57,184 nucleotides of DNA from Sphingomonadaceae bacterium (GTDB lineage: Bacteria > Pseudomonadota > Alphaproteobacteria > Sphingomonadales > Sphingomonadaceae): assembly GCA_947453945.1 (NCBI GenBank), contig CANGJB010000018.1, forward strand, positions 1-57,184, read 5' to 3'. The notes beneath the pieces are model-generated. The model saw only the letters and a list, made by a program, of their open reading frames with translations. It was not told the origin of the DNA and did no database searches. The translations under genes and the position numbers were made by a program. Positions 1-8,622 of this stretch are shown here, piece by piece; positions within the stretch are counted from its first letter, which is position 1, and every line of letters begins with the position of its first letter.

Positions 1-443
1 AGCTTTTCGGCGTTGAGGTCCAGGAGGGTCCCGCCGGTTTCGAAATGCTGAACAAACACCCGGCCCAGCGCGATCGTGGCGGCGCTAGCGAGTGAAGGAA
101 CGAGAAGGGCGCCAGCGATCGTGCCTACGACCGGGATCGACTTCACCAGCGATCCACCACTTGCCGCAAGGGCAACGGGCAGGACGCCGCCGAGCAGCGA
201 TGTAACGATAACGCGCGCGTGCTCCTTGGAGATCGGATGGCCATAGAGATCGCCAAGGCCGCGGATCATGGCGTACTGCGCACTGCCGACCGACGCCATG
301 TCGAGACCCGGAACCGGAATGAACCCGAGGCCGGCGGACAAAGCAGCGTACCTGTTGATCAGCTTCTTCACCTTGGCAGCGCGATTTTCTTCCGCACTGA
401 GTTCGGTCGCCTCGGGCGATTCCACTTGAGCCAATTCCGCCAT
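1..443 (-). CDS. DUF697 family membrane protein (3' part outside window)
   Basis: An open frame on the minus strand starts at the ATG at 443 and is still open at base 1, so only the first 147 residues are visible. It begins with an acidic stretch (about 20 residues), then a helical region with PVPGLDMASVGSAQYAMIR, which resembles the DUF697 domain found alone or attached to GTPase-like proteins. Two hydrophobic segments follow (around residues 80-95 and 102-122), consistent with an inner-membrane protein. A purine-rich AAAAGGAGCAAGGC lies just upstream of the ATG. Its function is unknown; DUF697 proteins are often linked to envelope stress or metal-stress loci, but nothing here tests that. 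The gene is divergent from the peptide exporter at 726, and the shared upstream DNA is notably AT-rich. Confidence 0.75.
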   Translation of the reverse strand, partial: MAELAQVESPEATELSAEENRAAKVKKLINRYAALSAGLGFIPVPGLDMASVGSAQYAMIRGLGDLYGHPISKEHARVIVTSLLGGVLPVALAASGGSLVKSIPVVGTIAGALLVPSLASAATIALGRVFVQHFETGGTLLDLNAEK

Positions 444-470
444 TGCCTTGCTCCTTTTGAGAAAAACAGA

Positions 471-508
471 AATAATTGTGCAGTTATGTTAAGAACATCA
501 CAATAATT
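471..508. promoter_or_regulatory. Inverted repeats in the AT-rich divergent promoter region
   Basis: Two symmetric elements lie between the DUF697 gene and the exporter. AATAATTGTG (471-480) faces CACAATAATT (499-508), 9 of 10 bases matching. Inside it, ATGTT-AAG-AACAT (486-498) is a perfect palindrome. The DNA from about 470 to 620 is much richer in A and T than the rest of the window. This fits an operator or promoter, but no regulator is known. Confidence 0.4.
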
Positions 509-725
509 ACACTTCTCTATGCCTCAAAACACCCATCCTTGCAGGATGCGATGGCGGCATTTTTTTCCACATACGGGAATAAACGGATCGTAAGAAAAAG
601 AAATAAACCAAATGGCTATATGCCGACGCAGATCCTAGCGAGATTTGCGCCAAGAATTGATGCAAAGTGCTGTTGCGCACTGGTGATCGTTTCGTGCGTC
701 GACGCATCAATTCGTAGGATAAGAC

Positions 726-2351
726 ATGCAGGCGTTGCACAAGCTTTTTAGCCGGGACACCGACCTCCTGACGCCCCATTTCCTAAGGCTGGCGTGCCTG
801 TCCGGGCTTGCCAATGCTGCTGTGCTCGCGGTGGTGAACATGTCCGTGCAAAGCAGCACTTCCGGTAGCGAGGGGCGCCTGCGGGGGCTCTTCCTGTTCG
901 GGCTAGCCATCGGCATTTACGCGATTAGCCAAAAGCGCCTGATGGCGGACACAAGCGAGAGGGTCGAGCGATTGATCAGTTCGCTGCGACTGCGCTTGCT
1001 CGATGCAGTGAGAGCCTCGGAGTTCCATGAGGTCGAGCGGATTGGCCGGGCCGAAATCTTCGGGAACCTCAGTCGTGAGACCCAGGTTCTGTCGCAATCG
1101 GCGCCGAACATGATCGTTGCTGTCCAGCAGGCGGTCCTCCTTGTCTGTTCGATGACCTACCTGTTTTTTCTGTCTAAACTGGCTTTCCTCTTGCTCGCCG
1201 GTGTCACTACGGCAGGCGCAGCATTGCACTTGGCCAGGGCGAAGCAAGTGCGCCTGCATCTCGAGGAAGCCTCGCGCAACGATGATGAATTGATCGAAGG
1301 CTTTACCGATGTCATCGACGGCTTCCGTGAAGTCAAACTCAACCAAGCGCGCGGGCACGACCTGTCGGGCTCGATCCGGTCGGCGTCAAACCGGTCCTAC
1401 ATTTCGCGGACGCTGGTCCACACGTCGAATGCCAACGATTTCGTTCTGTCGCAGGTGACCTTCTTTATTCTGACCGGCTTGATGGTGTTCGTCGTTCCCG
1501 CCTTCGGAGAAATCGATACCGCAACGATCGGCAAGGTGACCACGGCAACCTTGTTTATGCTCGGCCCGGTTGGCGCGCTCGTCGGCAATTTCCCGATCTT
1601 CAACAACGCCAATGTATCTGCGGGCCGTATCCTCGACCTTGAGGAAAAGCTCTTGTCCGGGCGCAAACTGAAAGAGAATTTCGACGGCCTTGAGGCTTTC
1701 CGCGATTTCAAGGAGATCGTGATTGAAAGCATCGGGTTCGCCTATCCGTCGGCATCAGGAGAAGGCACCTTTGCCGTCGGCCCGAACAGCATGCACATCA
1801 AACGGGGTGAGTGCATCTTCATCACCGGGGGTAACGGGTCAGGGAAAACGACATTTCTCAATCTGCTCCTGACGCTCATTCCCGCGCAATCCGGAACGAT
1901 CTGTGTCGATGGCCTCAAGCTTCTCCCAGAAGATCTGCCGGCATATCGGAACCTGTTCTCGGCGATTTTTTCTGACAATCACTTGTTCAAGACCCTGCAT
2001 GGCACTGCTTCGTTTACGAACAGGGAGGCCCACACCCTGCTTGAGGCGATGGAGATTTCCGAGAAGGTCAGCATCGATGGTATGCGCTATTCCAATACCA
2101 ACCTTTCGGGCGGCCAGCGGAAGCGGATTGCGATGGTAACCTCCCAACTGGAGAAAAAACCAATTTTGGTTCTGGACGAATGGGCGGCGGATCAGGACCC
2201 TTTGTTCCGCCGCAAATTTTACCGCGAAATCATTCCATCGCTCAGGGCTCAGGGTCTTACCATTATCGCCATTACACACGATGATCGGTACTTCGATGTC
2301 GCAGATGCACGCTACCACATGGAGGAAGGTCGATTGGAGCGCGTTGCCTGA
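726..2351 (+). CDS. Cyclic-peptide/siderophore-type ABC exporter (YojI/SyrD/PvdE family)
   Basis: This 541-residue protein fuses an N-terminal six-helix permease half (about residues 15-300) to a C-terminal ATPase. Walker A (GGNGSGKTT, about residue 366), signature LSGGQRKR (about 460) and Walker B with its extension LVLDEWAADQDP (about 479-490) are all present. The DEWAADQDP form is characteristic of the YojI, SyrD and PvdE group, which exports cyclic peptides, microcins or siderophore precursors as a homodimer across the inner membrane. No peptide synthetase, lasso-peptide or RiPP gene is visible nearby, so the substrate is unknown. The start at 726 is preceded by GTAGGATA at a plausible distance. 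The gene looks less GC-rich than its neighbours, which may indicate acquisition. A general role in multidrug or peptide tolerance is equally possible. Confidence 0.88.
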   Translation: MQALHKLFSRDTDLLTPHFLRLACLSGLANAAVLAVVNMSVQSSTSGSEGRLRGLFLFGLAIGIYAISQKRLMADTSERVERLISSLRLRLLDAVRASEFHEVERIGRAEIFGNLSRETQVLSQSAPNMIVAVQQAVLLVCSMTYLFFLSKLAFLLLAGVTTAGAALHLARAKQVRLHLEEASRNDDELIEGFTDVIDGFREVKLNQARGHDLSGSIRSASNRSYISRTLVHTSNANDFVLSQVTFFILTGLMVFVVPAFGEIDTATIGKVTTATLFMLGPVGALVGNFPIFNNANVSAGRILDLEEKLLSGRKLKENFDGLEAFRDFKEIVIESIGFAYPSASGEGTFAVGPNSMHIKRGECIFITGGNGSGKTTFLNLLLTLIPAQSGTICVDGLKLLPEDLPAYRNLFSAIFSDNHLFKTLHGTASFTNREAHTLLEAMEISEKVSIDGMRYSNTNLSGGQRKRIAMVTSQLEKKPILVLDEWAADQDPLFRRKFYREIIPSLRAQGLTIIAITHDDRYFDVADARYHMEEGRLERVA

Positions 2352-2659
2352 CGCGTCGGATCTGCCACTTTCCTTCCGATTCGGCCCATCCATATTACCG
2401 GCCGCTGCAGCACCAGATTGCTCTGTCCTACAGATGGTCGGGCGAGGTAGGTTGGCGCCAGCTCGTTAAACGCATGTGAAATCAGCCCGCTGCGGCGTTG
2501 CGCAGCGTCTGCGGCCGGCCATCGCGGTCTGGTGGGGAGGGACATTGGAGTTTTTCCCCAGGACCGTGTCAGCTGTGTCAACCTGACCTGAATTGAGGCG
2601 GGAGCGTAGGTGGGATGGCCCATTGCGATTTGCCGCTGCCCTTGCGACACAAGGCGGCC
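2352..2659. other. Intergenic stretch with one GC hairpin
   Basis: No convincing gene is seen here. The only clear structure is a perfect 7-bp stem, CGCTGCG (2488-2494) and CGCAGCG (2501-2507), with a 6-base loop. It lacks a following T-run, so it is at best a weak terminator for the exporter gene. Confidence 0.4.
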
Positions 2660-3541
2660 ATGACCGAAGAAGAGATCGCCCATGAGCTGGGCAGCCGCAA
2701 GTTCTACAAGGCCGAGCAGGAAGCCGGCTTTGTCGAATCCCACGAATACGCCACCCCGCAGCAGCAGGACCCGGCCTATCGCCTGGCGTTCCGCGACACC
2801 GATTTCCTGCTTCGCGAAGAACTGCGTCCGGTGCGCTTCCAACTTGAGCTGCTCAAGCCCGAAATGCTGCTGGATGAGGCGGGGATCGGCTCCACGCTCG
2901 TCATGTACGGTTCGGCGCGCATCCCGGCGCCCGAGGAAGCAGACTCAGTGCGCGCGGCGGCGACCAGCCCCGAACAGAGCAAAGTGGCCGAGCGGCTGAT
3001 CGCCAAGGCGCGCTATTACGAGGAGGCGCGCCGGCTGGCGCAGATCGTCAGCCGCGCCGCCGTGGTCGAGGATGGCCAGCGCCACTTCGTCGTCTGCTCA
3101 GGCGGCGGCCCTTCGATCATGGAAGCGGCCAATCGCGGCGCGGCGGATGTCGGTGCGGAATCAATCGGGCTCAACATCACGCTTCAGCATGAGCATACGC
3201 CCAATGCTTTCGTGACGCCGCACCTCTCGTTCCAGTTCCACTACTTCGCGCTGCGCAAGATGCACTTCCTGCTGCGCGCCCGCGCCGTGGCCGCGTTTCC
3301 GGGCGGCTTCGGGACGTTCGACGAGCTGTTCGAGCTGCTGACGCTGGTGCAGACCGGCAAGATGAAACCGGTGCCGATCCTGCTGTTCGGCGCGGAGTTC
3401 TGGAACCGCGTGGTGAATTTCGAGGCGCTGGCCGAAGAAGGCGTGATCAGCGCGAAAGACCTCGACCTGTTCCACATCGTGGAGACGGCAGAGGAAGCCT
3501 GGGGCCACATCACCGCGTTCTACGGGCTGGACGCGGCCTAG
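2660..3541 (+). CDS. LOG-family protein (TIGR00730-type nucleotide hydrolase)
   Basis: The protein carries the two hallmarks of the LOG/lysine-decarboxylase-like fold: GGGPSIMEAANRG (about residue 147) and PGGFGTFDELFE (about residue 213), which form the nucleotide phosphate site. Family members hydrolyse nucleoside 5'-monophosphates to the base (cytokinin activation in plants; PpnN-like nucleosidases in bacteria). At 293 residues it is longer than the typical LOG of about 190, with an extra N-terminal region rich in charged residues. The ATG at 2660 has AAGG five bases upstream and gives an N-terminus MTEEEIAHELG; an in-frame ATG at 2615 would add 15 residues and cannot be excluded. It stands alone and converges on thiD, with 4 bases overlapping at the stop codons. 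Confidence 0.85.
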   Translation: MTEEEIAHELGSRKFYKAEQEAGFVESHEYATPQQQDPAYRLAFRDTDFLLREELRPVRFQLELLKPEMLLDEAGIGSTLVMYGSARIPAPEEADSVRAAATSPEQSKVAERLIAKARYYEEARRLAQIVSRAAVVEDGQRHFVVCSGGGPSIMEAANRGAADVGAESIGLNITLQHEHTPNAFVTPHLSFQFHYFALRKMHFLLRARAVAAFPGGFGTFDELFELLTLVQTGKMKPVPILLFGAEFWNRVVNFEALAEEGVISAKDLDLFHIVETAEEAWGHITAFYGLDAA

Positions 3542-4404
3542 CGCACCGCGAAGTGCCCCAGCGGGCCGTTCCCTGCGCCAAAGCCCGGTGCGGCCAGCAG
3601 GGCGGCGCGAACGAACTGGCGGCCCTCCGCCACGGCATCGGCAAGGGACAGGCCCCGCGCGAGGTGAGTGGCGATCGCGCTCGATAGCGTGCATCCGGTG
3701 CCATGGGTATGGCGGGTTTCGATGCGCTCGGAATCCCAAGCGATTTCCCGCACACCATCCGCGCCGCATTCAAAGAGGAAGTCAAAAACACGCGTTGCAT
3801 TGGAATAGCGGTACGGAACACCATCGACCGTTTTGCCGTATGTCTCGCCGTTCAGGATCAAATGCCCGCCCTTTGCGAGAACTGCCGGGCATGGGATCGA
3901 TTCCATGACGATCTGCGCTGCATGGCTTTGCTCGGTCTCGTTCGTGATTGCCCCGCCGGCAAGCACTTCCAGCTCTTGCGTATTGGGCGTAACGACCGCC
4001 GCCAACCGCATCAGCCGTTCGAACGCGGCGATGGTATCGGCGTCAGCCAGCGAGGCGCCGCTGGTGGCGATCATCACCGGGTCGAACACGATGGGCACGG
4101 AGAGCCGTTCGAGTCGCTCGGCCACCACAGCGGCGATTGCGGGCGAACCCAGCATGCCGATCTTGACCGCATCGACGCCAAGATCACCCACGCAGGCATC
4201 GATCTGCGCGGCGACCATGGCGGGGCTCACTGCCTCCACCATATGCACCCCGGTCGTGTCCTGCGCGGTCAGGGCGGTGATGGCGGTCATCGCATAGCCG
4301 CCAAGCATCGTGATCGTCTTGATATCGGCCTGAATGCCCGCGCCGCCGCCTGAATCCGATCCGGCGATAGCCAAGATGCGGGGGGGAACGCGGGGGATGG
4401 TCAT
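3538..4404 (-). CDS. thiD: Hydroxymethylpyrimidine/phosphomethylpyrimidine kinase
   Basis: ThiD phosphorylates HMP and then HMP-phosphate in thiamine synthesis, in the cytoplasm. The N-terminal motif AGSDSGGGAGIQADIKT and the C-terminal HGTGCTLSSAIATHLARG (anion hole and catalytic Cys region) are both present, and 288 residues is close to the family length of about 270. The start at 4404 (MTIPRVPPRIL) was chosen because it gives ATGA overlap with the stop of the upstream DUF1272 gene; the frame stays open a further 29 codons, but those residues are not ThiD-like. It is the last gene of a glmM-DUF1272-thiD unit, with no other thiamine gene nearby and no THI-box-like leader seen. Confidence 0.93.
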   Translation of the reverse strand: MTIPRVPPRILAIAGSDSGGGAGIQADIKTITMLGGYAMTAITALTAQDTTGVHMVEAVSPAMVAAQIDACVGDLGVDAVKIGMLGSPAIAAVVAERLERLSVPIVFDPVMIATSGASLADADTIAAFERLMRLAAVVTPNTQELEVLAGGAITNETEQSHAAQIVMESIPCPAVLAKGGHLILNGETYGKTVDGVPYRYSNATRVFDFLFECGADGVREIAWDSERIETRHTHGTGCTLSSAIATHLARGLSLADAVAEGRQFVRAALLAAPGFGAGNGPLGHFAVR

Positions 4405-4625
4405 CCCTTGAACTTGCGCACGGTGGAGGGGGGATGCTTGGCGTGATGCTTCGCCGCGCGGCTGGGCCGGTCCATCAGTTCGCCGCCGCAATTCGGGCAG
4501 CGATCATCGAGTGCTTCGGCGCATTCCGCGCAGAAGGTGCATTCGAACGAGCAGATGAACGCGCCCGGCGCCTCGGCGGGAAGGCCTGTGCCGCAGCGTT
4601 CGCAATCGGGGCGCATTTCCAGCAT
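4401..4625 (-). CDS. DUF1272 small zinc-ribbon-like protein
   Basis: This 74-residue protein has cysteines arranged as CERCG (residues 8-11), CSFECTFCAECA and CPNCGG, the pattern of the DUF1272 family, presumably binding two zinc ions. A short basic tail (RAAKHHAKH) follows. No biochemical function is known for the family. It is translationally coupled: its TGA overlaps the thiD start as ATGA, and it begins 11 bases after the glmM stop. A role in protein or RNA contact would be speculation. Confidence 0.85.
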   Translation of the reverse strand: MLEMRPDCERCGTGLPAEAPGAFICSFECTFCAECAEALDDRCPNCGGELMDRPSRAAKHHAKHPPSTVRKFKG

Positions 4626-4636
4626 GGCGGGGTTCC

Positions 4637-5974
4637 TCAGGCGGCCTTGCGCACGGCGTCGCAGATGGCGTCGACCACGTGTTCGACTTCAGCGGCATCA
4701 TCGCCTTCAGCCATGACACGGATCACGGGTTCGGTGCCCGAGGGGCGGATGACAAGGCGGCCGCGCCCGGCCAACCGAGCTTCGGCTTCGGCGATCACTG
4801 CCTTGACGCTCTCCGCCTCAAGCGGCTTGCCCCCGGCAAAGCGCACATTCTTGAGGAGCTGCGGCACCGGATCGAACAGATGCAGCGTCTCGCTTGCCGG
4901 CTTCCCCGATGCGATCAGCGCGGCCAGCACCTGCAGCGCGGCAACCGTGCCGTCTCCGGTGGTGCCGTGGTCGGTCAGGATCATGTGGCCCGATTGCTCG
5001 CCGCCGACATTGTAGCCGCCCTCACGCATCTTCTCGAGAACGTAGCGGTCCCCCACTGCCGTGCGCACCAGTTCAAGGCCGAGGCCGTTCAGATAGCGCT
5101 CAAGGCCGAGGTTCGACATGACCGTGGCAACCACGCCGCCGCCGCTGAGCGCGCCGAGTGCGTGCATCCGGCCGCCGATCAGCGCCATGATCTGGTCGCC
5201 GTCAACGGTCTGGCCCTTTTCGTCGACCACGATCAGGCGGTCCGCATCGCCATCGAGCGCGATGCCGATATCGGCGCGCACTTCGCGCACGCGGGCCTTC
5301 AGCGCATCGAGATGGGTGGAGCCGACGCCCGCGTTGATGTTCTTGCCATTGGGCTCGACCCCGATGGCAATGACTTCGGCGCCCAGTTCCCACAGCGCCG
5401 AGGGGGCGACATGATAGGCCGCGCCATTGGCGCAATCGACCACGATGCGCAGACCATCGAGCCGGACATTGTGCGGAAGCGAGGCCTTCACCGCATGGAT
5501 ATAGCGGCCGCGCGCATCCTCGATGCGGCGGGCGCGGCCAACGTCATTGGCATCGGCGAGCGGCAGATCCTGTTCGAGCATAGCCTCGATCGCAAGCTCG
5601 GCCTCGTCCGAAAGCTTGAAGCCGTCCGGCCCGAACAACTTGATCCCGTTATCCTCGAAAGGATTGTGGCTGGCGGAGATCATCACGCCGACATCGGCGC
5701 GCATTTCGCGCGTGAGCAGCGCGACGGCCGGGGTGGGCATGGGGCCCAGCAGTACGACATCCATGCCGACGCTGGTGAAACCGGCAGTCATCGCGTTTTC
5801 AAGCATATAGCCTGAAAGGCGCGTGTCCTTGCCGATCACCACGCGGTGGCGGTGATCGCCGCGCAGGAAATAGGTGCCAGCGGCCTGGCCGACTTTCATC
5901 GCGGTCGCCGCGGTCATCACACCGGCGTTGGTTCGGCCCCGGATGCCGTCGGTGCCAAAAAATTTGCGTGCCAT
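4637..5974 (-). CDS. glmM: Phosphoglucosamine mutase
   Basis: GlmM converts glucosamine-6-phosphate to glucosamine-1-phosphate, on the way to UDP-GlcNAc for peptidoglycan and lipid A. The start [13 protein letters not shown] is diagnostic; the phosphoserine loop [12 protein letters not shown] puts the catalytic serine at residue 102; the metal loop DGDADR and the C-terminal phosphate-binding [12 protein letters not shown] are intact. The 445-residue length matches the family. An upstream in-frame TTG at 5986 would add four residues; the ATG at 5974 gives the conserved N-terminus. It heads the minus-strand unit glmM-DUF1272-thiD and is divergent from the symporter at 6055 with about 80 bases between them. 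Confidence 0.96.
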   Translation of the reverse strand: MARKFFGTDGIRGRTNAGVMTAATAMKVGQAAGTYFLRGDHRHRVVIGKDTRLSGYMLENAMTAGFTSVGMDVVLLGPMPTPAVALLTREMRADVGVMISASHNPFEDNGIKLFGPDGFKLSDEAELAIEAMLEQDLPLADANDVGRARRIEDARGRYIHAVKASLPHNVRLDGLRIVVDCANGAAYHVAPSALWELGAEVIAIGVEPNGKNINAGVGSTHLDALKARVREVRADIGIALDGDADRLIVVDEKGQTVDGDQIMALIGGRMHALGALSGGGVVATVMSNLGLERYLNGLGLELVRTAVGDRYVLEKMREGGYNVGGEQSGHMILTDHGTTGDGTVAALQVLAALIASGKPASETLHLFDPVPQLLKNVRFAGGKPLEAESVKAVIAEAEARLAGRGRLVIRPSGTEPVIRVMAEGDDAAEVEHVVDAICDAVRKAA

Positions 5975-6054
5975 TGCCTGAAACAAATCCCTTTGCGGTG
6001 CGCCTGCGCGGCGCGGATTGCCATATGCCCCTACACGCTTAATGTCACCGCCCC

Positions 6055-7362
6055 ATGAACCAACCGATTAACGATACGTCATCCGGGCCCTCATCCAGTG
6101 ATGCGCCGACAGGCTTTGTGCTCCCGCCGATTGCGCAAGTGCCTGCCTTGTGGACTTTTGCCTCGCTGGCCATCGGGCTGGGCGGGGGCCTCGCGCTCGC
6201 GCTCGCCGCGCCGCAGGTCCTGCCCACGGTGCTGATGGTGTCTGAACCCATCGGCGATCTGTGGCTGCGGGCGCTGCAGGCCACGATCGTGCCGCTGGTG
6301 GCGGCGCTGCTGTTTACCGGCACGGTGCAAGTGGTTGCCACGGCCAATGCGGGTGCGCTGGCACGGCGCAGCCTTGGCATGTTCTTCGCGGTGCTGGGCA
6401 TCAGCGCGGCGACAGCGCTGACACTGACGCCCTTTCTCCTGACGCTGATGCCGATCCCCGGTGAGGCGGGGGCCGCGCTGCGCGCCACGCTGGCCGCGCC
6501 GCCATCGGGCCCCTTGCCGGGCATGGTGGAGTATCTGCGCGCCATCGTGCCGACCAACGTGATCGATGCGGCGGCGAATGACAGGATGTTGCCGATGATC
6601 CTGTTCATCGCAGTCTTCGCGCTTGCCAGCACGCGGATCGAGGCACGCCAGCGCGCGATGCTGGCGACGTTCTTTGCCGCCATCGCCTCTGCCATGCTCG
6701 TGGTGATTGGCTGGGTGCTGGCGGCAGCGCCCTTGGGCGTGCTGGCGCTGAGCCTGACCGTAGCGGGCAAGACGGGGTCCGCCGCCATCGGCGCGCTGGC
6801 GCATTATGTGCTCGTGGTGGTGCTGACAGGCTCCGCCGTGTTGCTGATCGGCTATCTCGTTGCCATGCTGCTGGCGCGGCTTTCGCCGATGGCTTTCGCG
6901 CGGGCGATGGTGCCTGTCCAGGTCTTTGCGCTTTCCACACAGTCCTCGCTTGCCTCGCTGCCAGCCATGCTTGGCGCGTGCAGCAAGTTGGATGTGCGGC
7001 CCGCGACGTCTGAATTCGTGATGCCGCTGGCGGTCGCGCTGTTCCGCGCGACAAGCCCGGCGATGAACCTTGCTGTCGTGGTCTATGTGGCCAAGTGGTA
7101 CGGCGTGCCGCTTTCGCCTGCCATGCTGGTTTCGGGCTGGATCATGGCGATTCTGGTTTCTCTGAGTTCGGTTAGCCTGCCCGGCACGATCAGCTTCATC
7201 GCCTCCGTGGGCCCGATTGCGATTGCGATGGGCGTGCCGGTCGCGCCGCTGGCGCTGCTCGTGGCGGTGGAAGTGCTGCCCGATCTGATGCGCACGCTGG
7301 GCAACGTGACCTGCGATGTGGCGGTGACGGCGGTGGTCGACCGCCAGACGCGCGAAACCTAG
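6055..7362 (+). CDS. Dicarboxylate/amino acid:cation symporter (DAACS family)
   Basis: The protein has the layout of the GltP/DctA family: about eight hydrophobic segments, a serine-rich re-entrant loop [13 protein letters not shown] (about residue 295) and the cation/substrate-site region [18 protein letters not shown] (about residue 332). It imports C4-dicarboxylates or glutamate/aspartate using Na+ or H+ gradients across the inner membrane. The length of 435 is normal. The exact substrate cannot be read from sequence. The N-terminal 35 residues are polar and weakly conserved. The gene is a monocistron with its 3' end converging on the AI-2E permease gene, leaving 25 bases between stops. 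Confidence 0.88.
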   Translation: MNQPINDTSSGPSSSDAPTGFVLPPIAQVPALWTFASLAIGLGGGLALALAAPQVLPTVLMVSEPIGDLWLRALQATIVPLVAALLFTGTVQVVATANAGALARRSLGMFFAVLGISAATALTLTPFLLTLMPIPGEAGAALRATLAAPPSGPLPGMVEYLRAIVPTNVIDAAANDRMLPMILFIAVFALASTRIEARQRAMLATFFAAIASAMLVVIGWVLAAAPLGVLALSLTVAGKTGSAAIGALAHYVLVVVLTGSAVLLIGYLVAMLLARLSPMAFARAMVPVQVFALSTQSSLASLPAMLGACSKLDVRPATSEFVMPLAVALFRATSPAMNLAVVVYVAKWYGVPLSPAMLVSGWIMAILVSLSSVSLPGTISFIASVGPIAIAMGVPVAPLALLVAVEVLPDLMRTLGNVTCDVAVTAVVDRQTRET

Positions 7363-7387
7363 CCCCGGGAAAGCTGAGCGAAGCCCG

Positions 7388-8536
7388 CTACAGACTGATC
7401 CCGGCGGCTGGCCGGAACAGCGGTTCGCCCAGCAGGAAGCCGATCACGTTGGGGCGGCCGAGATTGTCGAACAATGCCTCGATCGTAAGCAGGATCGGCA
7501 CGGAAAGCAGCGCGCCGGGCACGCCCCAGATCCACGAGAAATAGCTGATCGCCAGCAGGATCGAGACCGGGCTCACCGTCAGCCGCGCGCCGAGAATGGC
7601 GGGCGTCACGAAGTTGGCCTCGATCGCATGGAGCGCGAGGAAGGCCAGCACTGGCACCACGCCCACCGCGACCGAACTGGCCGTGCCGAGCCCGACCAGC
7701 GCAAGCAGCGCCATCATCGCCAGCGGGCCGAGGTAGGGCAGGAAATTGAACACGAAGGCCAGGCCGCCCCACATGATGGGCGCACTGAGCCCGAAGGCCC
7801 ACGCGCCGCCTGCCACAATCAAGCCGACACCGAGGTTGATCACCGCGACCGTGAGGAGATAGCCCGCCACTTTGTCCTGCACATCGCGCATCACCCGGGC
7901 GATACGGACCGATGCGTTCACGCTCTCCCCGTCACGGGCAAGGCGGCGGCGCACGCGGATTCGCGCATCGATCATGAAGAAGGTCATCAGCAGGGTGACC
8001 AGCGCTTCCAGCACCACGCTTGGCGTTGCGAAGGCCACCTGTTCGATCACCGAAGGGCTGGCGAGCACGACTTCGCGCGGGCTGTGGCCCATGAGGCGCG
8101 CAAGCTGGCGGTTGAAATCGCCAACCCATGCAAGGTTGCCGCGCAGTTCGGCAAAGCGGCGGCTGACCACGGTCAGCATGTCCGGCACCTGATCGACCAT
8201 CGCGAAGGCAGGCTGCAGGATGAGCGCGAGTGCAAGCACGATCACCCCGGTCATGGTCAGGATCGCCAGCAGGGCGGCCAGCATGTCGGGCAAGCCGATG
8301 CGGCCCAGCCGGTCGGCCAGCGGGGCGAGGATGATGGTGATGACGACTGCGGTGACAGGCGGCAAGAACACTACCGCGCCGATCGAAAGCACGAAGGGCA
8401 GGGCCAGGAACAGCCCGGCCATGAGCAGAAGCACGATCGCCGACTGAAGGCGTGCGCGCGCATCACCCGTCCACTCATCGGAATTGCGGGGTGCGGCTAC
8501 TGTGGCCTCAAATTCAGGATCGGGCATATCGGCCAT
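7388..8536 (-). CDS. AI-2E family transporter (PerM/YdiK-like permease)
   Basis: A 382-residue polytopic membrane protein with paired N-terminal helices (about 35-90), a soluble segment and five or so C-terminal helices ending in GVPGALLSVPILLTIEALF, the conserved C-terminal signature of the AI-2E/PerM family. Members have been tied to autoinducer-2 export, antiporter activity or unknown exchange; the family name should not be read as evidence for AI-2. The start at 8536 (MADMPDPEF) has no strong ribosome-binding site; ATG at 8527 is an alternative. It is convergent with the DAACS gene, and TTAACCAT occurs upstream near 8590. Confidence 0.85.
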   Translation of the reverse strand: MADMPDPEFEATVAAPRNSDEWTGDARARLQSAIVLLLMAGLFLALPFVLSIGAVVFLPPVTAVVITIILAPLADRLGRIGLPDMLAALLAILTMTGVIVLALALILQPAFAMVDQVPDMLTVVSRRFAELRGNLAWVGDFNRQLARLMGHSPREVVLASPSVIEQVAFATPSVVLEALVTLLMTFFMIDARIRVRRRLARDGESVNASVRIARVMRDVQDKVAGYLLTVAVINLGVGLIVAGGAWAFGLSAPIMWGGLAFVFNFLPYLGPLAMMALLALVGLGTASSVAVGVVPVLAFLALHAIEANFVTPAILGARLTVSPVSILLAISYFSWIWGVPGALLSVPILLTIEALFDNLGRPNVIGFLLGEPLFRPAAGISL

Positions 8537-8622
8537 GATGTTCGCGTTCTGGACCGCGCGTGTGGCGGGATCAATACGGCAGATGCGCGTTAACCATTGA
8601 TCCGCCGCAGAGGGCGGGCGGA

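Noticed and set aside
476..751. A 91-codon frame ahead of the ABC exporter, a possible precursor peptide
   Set aside because: It overlaps the exporter start, has no ribosome-binding site or leader pattern, and crosses the AT-rich promoter; cysteine content alone is not enough.
4301..4500. Thiamine riboswitch ahead of thiD
   Set aside because: thiD is inside an operon with no leader; the upstream DNA is coding for the DUF1272 protein.
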